Shown here: one piece after another, positions 41,976 to 50,600 of the stretch
Numbering within the stretch: the first letter of the stretch is position 1
How the letters are laid out: each line of letters opens with the position of its first letter
DNA from: Paenibacillus sp. FSL R5-0912
GTDB lineage: Bacteria > Bacillota > Bacilli > Paenibacillales > Paenibacillaceae
Assembly (NCBI RefSeq): GCF_000758605.1
Contig: NZ_CP009282.1
Location: forward strand, 6,758,001-6,822,000
Reading direction: 5' to 3'
Length of the DNA stretch: 64,000 bases
Position numbers and translations under genes: made by a program
The notes under the pieces: model-generated
The model's database searches: none
Told to the model about the DNA's origin: nothing
The model's input: the letters and a program-made list of their open reading frames with translations, nothing else

Positions 41976-41990
41976 TTAAAATTATTATAA
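41976..41990 (-). promoter_or_regulatory. PerR-like box in the trxB promoter
   Basis: Minus strand TTATAATAATTTTAA differs at one position from the Bacillus PerR box TTATAATNATTATAA. The TATAAT inside it can serve as the -10 of trxB, with no good -35 at 17 bases. PerR bound here would overlap the polymerase site. Confidence 0.45.
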
Positions 41991-42128
41991 TGTAGTATTT
42001 ATTATGATCATCTCAAGGGAAGTTGTCAATATGCCAGACACGGTGAAAACGCACCTATTTTGTGAACAATTCAATTTTAAGCAATTAAATATTTGGCAGG
42101 GCCGGATAAACGGTCTTTCTGGCTTTTT

Positions 42129-44096
42129 TTAGCGCAACAGACGCAGTCCGTTAAGGATTACAAGAATGGTGCTGCCCTCATGGCCCACCACGCCAAACGG
42201 CAACGCAATCCCCTGTACAAAGTTGCTGATCATCAGTGTGGCGATTACGGCCACAGCAAAAATCATATTCTGCTTCACAATCCGCTGCGTACGGCGGGCC
42301 AGGGCAATCGTAGAAGCAATCTCCTCGATATTATCGTTCATCAGCACCACATCGGCAATCTCCAGCGCGGCTCCGCTGCCTTTCATGCCCATTCCCATAC
42401 CTACTGTTGCTGTAGCCAGCGCAGGCGCATCATTAACACCGTCACCCACCATAATCACATGGCCGTATTGTTCACGAAGTGCTTTGATATGCGATACCTT
42501 ATCTTCTGGCAAAAGACCGGCGAATACCAGGTCCACTCCGGTCTTCCCGGCAATCACCTGTGCGGTGGCCTCACGGTCCCCGGTAAGCATCGCTACCTTA
42601 ATGCCCAGCTCCTGCAGCTTACGTACGGCTGTCTCCGCCTGGGAACGTACGGTATCCTGCAGCGCAATCATTCCGGCAATGGTATCACCGGCGAGAATCA
42701 GCGATACTGTCTTCCCTTCCTGCTCCAGCTCGCTGCGCAACGCTCTCCAGTATTCCGAATCCCCCTGCGGTGCAGTACCGTGCACTTCATCCAGCAGATT
42801 GGACTTGCCGATCCGCCACAGGCGGCCGTTAATGGTCCCCTCAATGCCCCAGCCGGTAACCGATTTGCTCTCTTCGATGGTGAGCAGCTCTACCTGCTCG
42901 GCTTCAGCAAGCGCAACAATGGCTTCCGCGAGCGGATGGCCGGACAGCTTCTCAATCGAAGCACTGACGGCCAGCAGCTCTTCACGTCCATACCCTTCTC
43001 CGGCGATGAAATCCGTGACCTGCGGAACCCCTTCCGTCAATGTGCCTGTTTTGTCAAAAGCAACTACAGAGGTGCGTGCCATATTTTCCAGATGGACACC
43101 GCCTTTGAAGAGAATCCCTTTGCGCGCACTCTTCGAGATGGCCGACAGCATGGCCGGCATAATGGAGGATACGAGTGCACACGGAGAAGCCACTACCAGG
43201 AAGACCATTGCTTTATAGAAGGTATTGCTCCAGCTCCAGTCCAGCAGAAACGGCGGCAAAGTGATCAACAAGGCCGTTGCGGCTACTACTACGCGGGCAT
43301 AGACGGATTCCAGCCGTTTGATAAAACGCTGCGAATCCGGCACCTCATTCTCTGCTTCTTCAACCATCCGGATGATCTTGGCGAACAAGGTATTCTCTGC
43401 CGATTTGGTAACTTCAATATATAGCGGGCCTTCGCCATTGACTGTACCGGCGAAAACTTCACTTCCGGCTGCCTTATCTACGGGAAGCGATTCTCCGGTA
43501 ATGGACGCCTGATTGACGGAGGATTCCCCACGGCATACCTTGCCGTCAGCTGGGATAAGCTCCCCGGGACGGACCAGCAGCAGATCTCCGATGGCCAGCA
43601 GATCAATCGCCACCTCATTCATTGCCCCCTGCTCAATGCGTACTGCCGTGGCAGGTTTGAGCGCCAGCAGCGAGGAGATATCCTTCTTACTGCGCTCCAT
43701 CGTGTAACTCTCCAGCGCCCCGCTCAGCGCAAAGATGAAGATTAGCATCGCGCCTTCATTCCAGTAACCGATGGAAGCTGCGCCGAGAGCCGCGGCAATC
43801 ATCAGCAGATTGACATCCAGATCGCGTTCCTTGACCAGCGTCTCCACGCCTTCCTTCGCCTTGATCCAGCCGCCTATTGAATAGGAGATCACATAGAGAA
43901 TAACGGATATCGTCTCAGACCAGCCGCTGGCGGCCCAGGCGATCAGCATCATCAGCCCGCTTCCGAGCGCTGCCTGCATTTCGGCATTTGAGATCATAGC
44001 CAGCGGATCGAAGCGGCGCGGCTCCGGCGTCCGCGGCTGCTTAGCGCCTCCTTGACGCGCGATCGATTTAGGCATTTCTTTCGAGGTTGAATGCAT
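42129..44096 (-). CDS. P1B-4-type metal-exporting ATPase (PfeT/ZosA/CoaT-like)
   Basis: 655-residue heavy-metal P-type ATPase. It has no N-terminal metal-binding domain. Visible are the TGES actuator motif (SITGESLPVDK), the membrane metal motif SPCALV in place of the CPC of zinc/cadmium pumps, the phosphorylation site FDKTGTLTEG, GDGVNDAPALA, and the C-terminal GHEGSTILVILNGLRLL. SPC plus HEGxT define the P1B-4 group, which exports ferrous iron or cobalt (PfeT of B. subtilis, CoaT of cyanobacteria). The upstream Fur-like box and array support an iron link. Its leader is about 230 bp with repeats and a hairpin. Confidence 0.88.
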   Translation of the reverse strand: MHSTSKEMPKSIARQGGAKQPRTPEPRRFDPLAMISNAEMQAALGSGLMMLIAWAASGWSETISVILYVISYSIGGWIKAKEGVETLVKERDLDVNLLMIAAALGAASIGYWNEGAMLIFIFALSGALESYTMERSKKDISSLLALKPATAVRIEQGAMNEVAIDLLAIGDLLLVRPGELIPADGKVCRGESSVNQASITGESLPVDKAAGSEVFAGTVNGEGPLYIEVTKSAENTLFAKIIRMVEEAENEVPDSQRFIKRLESVYARVVVAATALLITLPPFLLDWSWSNTFYKAMVFLVVASPCALVSSIMPAMLSAISKSARKGILFKGGVHLENMARTSVVAFDKTGTLTEGVPQVTDFIAGEGYGREELLAVSASIEKLSGHPLAEAIVALAEAEQVELLTIEESKSVTGWGIEGTINGRLWRIGKSNLLDEVHGTAPQGDSEYWRALRSELEQEGKTVSLILAGDTIAGMIALQDTVRSQAETAVRKLQELGIKVAMLTGDREATAQVIAGKTGVDLVFAGLLPEDKVSHIKALREQYGHVIMVGDGVNDAPALATATVGMGMGMKGSGAALEIADVVLMNDNIEEIASTIALARRTQRIVKQNMIFAVAVIATLMISNFVQGIALPFGVVGHEGSTILVILNGLRLLR

Positions 44097-44137
44097 GATA
44101 AATCACCTTCCTGATTGTATTTGTATAAGAGCACACT

Positions 44138-44280
44138 TGAGAATGAGAGCCAGAATGAGAACCATTATGACCCGACTGAGAATGAGAGCAGAATGAGAAC
44201 CATTATGACTCGACTGAGAATGAGAGCAGAATGAGAACCATTATGACCCGACTGAGAATGAGAGCCATTATTAAGACCCT
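44138..44280. repeat. Tandem 38-39 bp repeats holding degenerate Fur-like boxes
   Basis: Three full units (44138-44176, 44177-44214, 44215-44252) and a partial fourth (44253-44280). Each full unit carries TGAGAACCATTATGA (44156-44170, 44194-44208, 44232-44246), which matches the 7-1-7 Fur pattern TGATAATNATTATCA at 11 of the 14 fixed positions, and each begins with TGAGAATGAG. They lie in the leader of the P1B-4 ATPase gene. Confidence 0.7.
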
Positions 44281-44289
44281 TAAAATGAC

Positions 44290-44322
44290 ACATGCTGCCC
44301 CGGCTTAGCCGGGACAGCATGT
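44290..44322. other. Stable hairpin in the metal ATPase leader
   Basis: Inverted repeat ACATGCTG..CCCGGC / GCCGGG..CAGCATGT with a 3-base loop. It has no T-run on either side that would make a clear terminator. It sits between the Fur box and the tandem repeats and could be an mRNA-stability or attenuation element. Confidence 0.5.
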
Positions 44323-44326
44323 TAAA

Positions 44327-44347
44327 TGAGAATGATAATCATTGTTG
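44327..44347. promoter_or_regulatory. Fur-like box upstream of the metal ATPase
   Basis: Two overlapping 7-1-7 motifs, TGAGAATGATAATCA (44327-44341) and TGATAATCATTGTTG (44333-44347), offset by six bases as in classical double Fur sites. Either Fur or PerR could bind. Confidence 0.65.
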
Positions 44348-45035
44348 CGATAATGCAACTATATTTCCTCTGTGCAACTTATAGCTATACTATATCACGC
44401 CCAGCGGAAAAGTAAACCCACAAACAAGCCTGTTATTTCGGGAGGGTTGGCCTCCACCTTGGGCAAAGCCCGCACGCCTGTTGGGGGATGTTAGAGAAGT
44501 TGAGAGAAGTTGAGAGAAGTTGAGAGAAGTTGAGAGAAGTTGAGAGAAGTTGAGAGGGGTTGGGAGGAGTTTGCGGAAATTATGGAGGCTGCAGAGAATG
44601 GCGTTGGTAGTGCGAGCGAAAGGTGTGTGGAGTTTGCATAAGCCGGCTGCTGTGTTCTGTTATGAGAGTCCGCCCATATGATGCTATATAGAGTGAACTT
44701 AAGTATCTGACTTGCTGCATGGGCGGAACCTTCGGGTAACAAGGGGTTCACCCATCGGCTGGCCATCACTCTTAGGTTCAGCTTATATAAGTGGAAAAAC
44801 GTATCTTAATTCGGACGAATGGAGTGATTTCAAGCAAGCAATTGGAAAAAAGGCATTTAATTCGGTTCATTTACCTTCATGTAGCTCATACGCAGCGATT
44901 TAAGTGCTGTTTATCCAACTGCTGTTTTAGCAGACGCTCTTCGTTCATCAGCAAGTGGAGAAAATCCAACTATTTCCGGCCGCCGCAGCATCCCGTGACG
45001 GAGAATTTGAGGATAATTGCTTTTTCGAGGGATAA
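44348..45035. other. Gene-free region with tandem repeats
   Basis: About 690 bp. It holds a 10-bp tandem repeat (44491-44570) and a pair of direct repeats (TGGAAAAACGTATCTTAATTCGG near 44791-44813 and TGGAAAAAAGGCATTTAATTCGG near 44849-44871). No frame has a ribosome site or protein-like composition; the small frames there are low-complexity or unsupported. Confidence 0.5.
44491..44570. repeat. 10-bp tandem repeat
   Basis: Unit TGAGAGAAGT. Five perfect copies at 44501-44550, flanked by degenerate units at 44491, 44551 and 44561, eight units in all. The decay at both ends is typical of a slippage-grown minisatellite. Confidence 0.9.
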
Positions 45036-45077
45036 AAATATGCCCCGCCATAATTCTAATGGTGCAGCTGGCGGGAC
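45036..45077 (-). terminator. Terminator of the GH94 gene
   Basis: Stem CCCGCCA (45044-45050) with TGGCGGG (45069-45075), followed on the minus strand by ATATTTTTATC, 33 bp past the GH94 stop. Confidence 0.75.
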
Positions 45078-45109
45078 ACTTTTGAGTATGCATTAAGCTC
45101 TGCCTACAA

Positions 45110-47584
45110 CTATAGTAGAACCTCCACTTTCACCGAGCTACGATCCGGATAGACAGGCACTACCGTACCTGCCAGCAATTCACCGTCAACACGGATTTCC
45201 TTGACGCCTGTGCAGACACTGCTCTCGTTCTTCACAGTAATCTCATACAAGCAGCCGCGGAATCTCCGGTAAACAGAGAAGCCCTCCCAGGAAGACGGGA
45301 TGCACGGGTTAACCGACAGTCCGCCAATAACGGGCTTAATGCCCATAATATACTGCGTAGCGGCTATATACATCCACGCAGCAGTTCCGGTCAGCCAGGA
45401 TACATTCGCCAGCCCGAATCTGTCGGATTCCGGTCCGAACAGGTTGGAGGCATAGACATAAGGTTCCGCTTTATAGCGCCATAATCCGGCTTGTTCCATC
45501 GCAATATTAGGAATCAGCTGGCGGTAATATTTGTAGGCTTGATCTCCTCTGCCCAGCATGCATTCTGCAATAATCGCCCAGGTGTTGGCGTGGCAAAAGA
45601 CGGCCCCGTTCTCTCCTGTCCCCTTGTTGTAATTGGTCAGCGGATCTGCGGGATCGGGGAAGTTGGTAATGGACGGGTGCAGCTTCTTAATGCCAAGCTC
45701 CGTATCCAGAATGTCGCGAACACTGTCCATGGCCTGGAGCGCTTTATCAGGCTCTCCCATGCCGGACAGGGTCGCCCAGGTCTGGGCGTTAAGCCAAATC
45801 TGGGCTTCGTCATGCTCAGCGGTGCCCAGATAACGCCCGTCATCCATGACTGCCCGCCGGAACCATTGGCCGTCCCAGCCGAGCGTGTTCACCAGCCGCT
45901 TCTGCTCCTCGTACAGCCTGTCATAGTCCGCCGCATGCTCCAGATGACCGGCTGCTGCCGCCAGATCCTTCATACGAAGCAGCACGGTTCCGAACTGCAT
46001 CGCCGTCCAGATGCTCTCTCCTCTGCCCTCGCGGCATACGCGGAACAGCTGGTCATTCCAGTCCGAGCGGAGCATCAGCGGGAAGCCGTTCGGCCCCAGC
46101 CGGGAGACGGTGAAGTCTACCGCACGCTTCAAATGATCATACAGCGGCGCTTCACCGCCATCATAGAAAGGCAGACTCTCCTGCAGGAATCCGGTATCGC
46201 CGGTCTCTGCGAGAATATCCCATACAGCCAGCGCCGTCCACAGGTGGTCATCCGAGTGAATACTGGTCACCGGGTCCCAGCCCTCATTCGGGAAAAAGTA
46301 ATGATTCACATGCCCGTCCTGATACTGCTGCCCAAGCAGCAGGCGGACCTTGTCTTTGGCCGCCTCCGGATCTAATGGAGCTACGGCCAATATATCCTGA
46401 GCTGTGTCCCGGTAGCCTACTCCCCGGAATGTTCCCGTAGCATAGAACGAAATATTGCGCGAGAAAAGAAAGTTCCGCTGCGACTGATACGGATTCCAGA
46501 TGTTGATCATGCGCTGTGCATCTTTATCCGGCAATTCACAGTTCCAGGCCCCCAGATAGCTGTCCCAGTTCTCCTTAAGCGCCGCAAAGGAACGGGTGAC
46601 GAAATCCGCCTCCCGGGAATGGCCGATGGCCTGTTCGATCTCAGCCTCAGTCATCGCCGTCCCCAGGAAGAAGTTCACGGTACGGGTCTCGCCGGGCTGC
46701 AGCCTCACTTGAACCTGAAGCGCTCCGCAAGGATCTCCGCCCAGTATTGTCGAGCCGGTGCATCCACCCTGCTCAATCGCAGCCGGATTGGATTCGCTGC
46801 GGTAGCTGCCGATAAACTCTTCACGATCCCCGTCATAACCGGCTAGCGGCGCATCCGACATCATATAGACCAGCGGCGTCTCATCCGGCTTGGGCTGATT
46901 CTCAACTCCGTACTTGTAGATAAGAGCTTCCTTGGCATGATACTGCACCGACACCTGATGTTTGTTGTAGCATTGCCATTGCAGCTCGCGCATGAATTCC
47001 ATCATGCCAAACTCGGCGTAGGCATACACATTCAGTTCTTTGACCTCGGTACTATTATTAGTCAGCGTCAAATTCCAGATCAGCGAGTTCTCGTAAGGTC
47101 CGACAAAGTAAACGGTCTTTGCCGAAACTTCATCCTGCGCGGCTTCAAAGCGGGTATACCCCATGCCGTGGCTGCTCTTCCATTCCTGCGGCTTCTGAAA
47201 AGCCGGCTCATAGGTAGGGCACCAGTAGCTGCCCGTTCCGGCATCCTGCAGGTAAATATAAGGGCCTGAGCGGTCGGTCGGCAGATGAAAGAAACGGTAG
47301 CGTGTAATCCGCCAGATCTGCGGAGATTTATAAAAGGCTAATCCGCCGCCCGCATGGGACAGCATGGTATGGAAGGTGCCGTTGGATAAATAGTTCAGCC
47401 ATGGGGTCGGCATATCATGGCGCTTGAACTCTACCTCCTTCGCGTCATCGCGGAAGGTGAAATACTGGTCCAGCTCCTGCTCGCGGGCAAACGCGCTGCC
47501 CCCGGCTGCCGGTTTTACAGCCTTGTTACTCTGTGTGCGGCCGGAGTCGCCTGCCGGAGTGATTGTTCCCGGTTGGTTCGTCAT
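45110..47584 (-). CDS. Glycoside phosphorylase, family GH94 (cellobiose phosphorylase type)
   Basis: 824-residue inverting phosphorylase that splits beta-glucosides with phosphate and keeps the bond energy as a sugar 1-phosphate. The N-terminal beta domain (about 40-310) includes TPWLNYLSNG and YKSPQIWRITRYRF; the helical barrel (about 350-760) includes FRGVGYRDTAQD and the catalytic Asp in RSDWNDQLFRV. No signal peptide, so it acts on imported oligosaccharides. The exact substrate (cellobiose, laminaribiose, cellobionate or chitobiose) cannot be told by eye; the length is closest to the cellobiose/cellobionate groups. ATG 47584 has AGGAG. It follows the GH2 gene by 50 bp. Confidence 0.85.
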   Translation of the reverse strand: MTNQPGTITPAGDSGRTQSNKAVKPAAGGSAFAREQELDQYFTFRDDAKEVEFKRHDMPTPWLNYLSNGTFHTMLSHAGGGLAFYKSPQIWRITRYRFFHLPTDRSGPYIYLQDAGTGSYWCPTYEPAFQKPQEWKSSHGMGYTRFEAAQDEVSAKTVYFVGPYENSLIWNLTLTNNSTEVKELNVYAYAEFGMMEFMRELQWQCYNKHQVSVQYHAKEALIYKYGVENQPKPDETPLVYMMSDAPLAGYDGDREEFIGSYRSESNPAAIEQGGCTGSTILGGDPCGALQVQVRLQPGETRTVNFFLGTAMTEAEIEQAIGHSREADFVTRSFAALKENWDSYLGAWNCELPDKDAQRMINIWNPYQSQRNFLFSRNISFYATGTFRGVGYRDTAQDILAVAPLDPEAAKDKVRLLLGQQYQDGHVNHYFFPNEGWDPVTSIHSDDHLWTALAVWDILAETGDTGFLQESLPFYDGGEAPLYDHLKRAVDFTVSRLGPNGFPLMLRSDWNDQLFRVCREGRGESIWTAMQFGTVLLRMKDLAAAAGHLEHAADYDRLYEEQKRLVNTLGWDGQWFRRAVMDDGRYLGTAEHDEAQIWLNAQTWATLSGMGEPDKALQAMDSVRDILDTELGIKKLHPSITNFPDPADPLTNYNKGTGENGAVFCHANTWAIIAECMLGRGDQAYKYYRQLIPNIAMEQAGLWRYKAEPYVYASNLFGPESDRFGLANVSWLTGTAAWMYIAATQYIMGIKPVIGGLSVNPCIPSSWEGFSVYRRFRGCLYEITVKNESSVCTGVKEIRVDGELLAGTVVPVYPDRSSVKVEVLL

Positions 47585-47633
47585 TAGTCTGGCTCCTCTT
47601 CATATAGGATTACTTATTGCTTAATCTTATTCC

Positions 47634-50600
47634 TCACTTAGGCTCAACCTCATCCATCGTCATTCGGAACTCCAAATCATTCATATACGTGCCATCCGGG
47701 TTCAGGAAAACCATGCCAAAAGAGATATCCTCCCGGTCTCCCCGGACGATGGCAACCAGCCGGTTGACTCCTCTTCTCAAAATGATCTCCCGCTCCGGCT
47801 GAGTCACATGCTGACCGTTCATATAGATCTCGTAAGCACATTCTGAGTTCAACCGCAGCCTGCCGGTTCGGATATCCGCAGGTTCCCCGCTGCCGGAGAC
47901 GAGCGCAGGCAGATGCACGAAACAGCTCAGAAACAGCGGACGGCCCTCAGGTGCCGGGATCAGCAGCGTTCCGTCTTCGCGCCGTTCTTTTTTCTTCATC
48001 CAGCCATACAGGCCTTCACCCAGATTGTTCAGGGAGAATTCCGGGTCGGTATAGTAATCCTTCATGGCCTGATAATCGGTATACGGCGGACAGAACAGCG
48101 TCATCGCGGCTTCCACCGCCCACTGCGCATCTCCTTTATCCAGCTGCAGCAGCTCATCCGCGAAGTCGGCCTCCAGATTGCCCAGCAGGCGGGTGTACAG
48201 CCTCAGGCTTTTGTCACTGCCCGGGTCGGTGAGCAACTGCGAGCAGATAATCTCACCCTCGCCGACTGCCTGGCGGATCACAAAAGCCCCGGGAGCACAG
48301 GCCTTGCTGCGGTTCAGCTCGACCAGCGCCAGCCTGCTGTATTCCGCCGTATGCTGTCCGGCGAAGTAATCCTTCCAGGCTGTGCCTTCCACGCTGGTGC
48401 ACAGCACCTCCGCGCCTTGCACCTCCAGCCTGTGACCGGCCAGCTCCCGGTTGACCACGTCCCGGGGCGAGAGATGCACCTTGTCGAACCCGAACAGGTC
48501 GACAGGGCTGATCCCGCGGACGGCGGCGTGCGTATAGTCCGCCGCCAGATGATAGGTCCCGTGCGGCGCAATACGCACGGGGCGGTCCAGCAGGCGGGCA
48601 AGCGCCTCCTGCCCGCCGGGTTCTGCCGGCAGCACCAGCACTGTGCTGCCGGCACTTGCCGCCTGCCGGACGGCTTCCGCCGCGCCCGGTCCGTGCAGCA
48701 ATCCGGCCTCCACCACCAGGAGGCCGGGGTTCAGGCTGGACAAGCCTGCGGCGCTGTCCAGCCTCTGGCCCTTCAGGCGGAGCTTGCAGAGCAAGGCCTC
48801 CGCCGCCCCGCCGCTGCGGACCCACACCGCAGCGGGCTCCGGTACAGCGGCCGCGTGGACCGCGCGGCCCGCGTACTGGAGCAGGCTCCGCAGCAGCAGG
48901 CAGGCTTGGGGAATCCGTTGGAGATGATCCATAATCTCCAGCTGATTCGCCAGGAACATGCCCGCGCCGCTCCGGTACTCCAGCAGCGGCGACCACAGAT
49001 CGCCGCCATCTCCAAAGTCACCCGCGCTGCATTCCAGCAGCAGGGTGAAATCGCCGGTCACCGGCTTCTCGAACGCTGCCCGGATAATCGGCAGCGGCCC
49101 GTCCTCGCGCAGCCCCTCATGCCAGTACATGAGGTCCTCTGCTCCAAGGCCCCGGAGCACCGGATGCCCATAGTCGCCTGCATGGGCACGGATGAATTCC
49201 CTGCGGCTGAGCGTCAGGCTGCCGGGAGAGAGGTGAAGCTGTTCCAGCAGCAGCAATCTGCCGCCCCGCTGCACGTAGCTTCTCAGCTTCCGGTCCAGCG
49301 CCCCGTCCTTGTCCTGCATGCGGCTGCCGACAATCAGCAGCGTCCCGCCCCCAAGCTGCTCTACCGCTTCCGCTTCTGACCGGACCAGGCCGGGCACCAG
49401 GGTGCGGATCGCCTCATAGTCCCGGTCAGAGCCTAGATAAGCAGCGGGAAGCGCTACTTCTACCGGCTCAGTCTTGCAGCTCCCGGACAACAGCCGGTAG
49501 CTTAACAGAAGCTCATGCTTCAGCTCCATGCCATGGAACAGCCGGGCAGACAGCACCGCTTCCGCTTCTGCTACTCCTGCTGATGCTCCTGCCCCATCTC
49601 CTACTCTTACTTCTGCCACATCTCCTGCTCTTGCTCCTTCCCCATCTCCTACTCTTACTTCTGCCCCATCTCCTGCTCTTGCTCCTACGCCTACGCCTTC
49701 ATCCCCTCCCAATCCTGCTCCTTCACCATTGACCGGTTCCGGCATCCATTCCAGCCGGATGCTCCGGCGGGCGGCAGGCTCGTGGCGGAAACGGAACGTC
49801 TCGCTATGAACCACATGTCCGCTTTGCCGGACCGTGCATTCAATAGTTACTTCCTGTTCTGCCAGCGTATCGTTGTAGACATCGAAGCTGCGGCGGACCG
49901 GCGCATCATCGAAGAAGCAGCGGTTATATTCGGCGGCAATCAATGTTACCGGCTTGAAGGCTTCAGCCATAATGGCAAAAGCGGGATTGGCCTTGAATGC
50001 CGGATATTCCCCCGGCAGCAGCCCGTTGTTCAGGGAAAGGGAGTAAGCCGGAATTACCGCAGGCTTAGGGCCTGGTGTGTTCAGGTCGGCAGGCGGCAGC
50101 TGAATATTCCGTTCCGGCATCGCCCGCATGAAATAATGGGCGAAGTTGAAGGTAGAGATGCCAGAGACCCCTTGGCGGCGTGCATACTCCACGAACAGCC
50201 TTTCCTTCTGGGCTAAGCCGGCAGCACTTGCATCTGAGTCACGGTATGCGTCCAGTCCGATATACATGCTGCTGTTCTGCGGGCAGATGTACCACCAGCC
50301 GCCATGCTCGCCGAAGGTGAGCGGAACGCTGCGGTCCCACTGCGCGATCGTGCCGTCAATGTTGTAATGGCGGCTCTCCACCTCTGTCCCTTGCTTGGTG
50401 ACCAACCGGTTATCCCCTTCCACCATAATCGGGCGGGTGGAATCAAGGGCTCTCATCAGCTCCATCAGACCCGGGATATGCTGTTTGTAGGTATCCCGGC
50501 CGTCCACCCAGCGCATCTCGTTCTGCACGCTCCACAGAATGACGGATGGGTGATTCTTATCCCGCTGTACCAGCCGCTGCACATGCGCCCGGCAATTGGA

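Noticed and set aside
42093..43424. 443- and 350-codon plus-strand frames opposite the metal ATPase
   Set aside because: Antisense shadows; the ATPase frame carries every P-type motif.
44138..44280. Tandem repeats considered as a CRISPR array
   Set aside because: Units are contiguous and have no unique spacers; no cas genes nearby.
44491..44769. 92-codon minus-strand frame with a repeating SQLLSTSLNF motif
   Set aside because: The repeat is just the 10-bp minisatellite read in frame; there is no ribosome site.
47913..49379. 488-codon plus-strand frame opposite the GH2 gene
   Set aside because: Gln/Arg-rich mirror frame without ribosome site or recognised motif.
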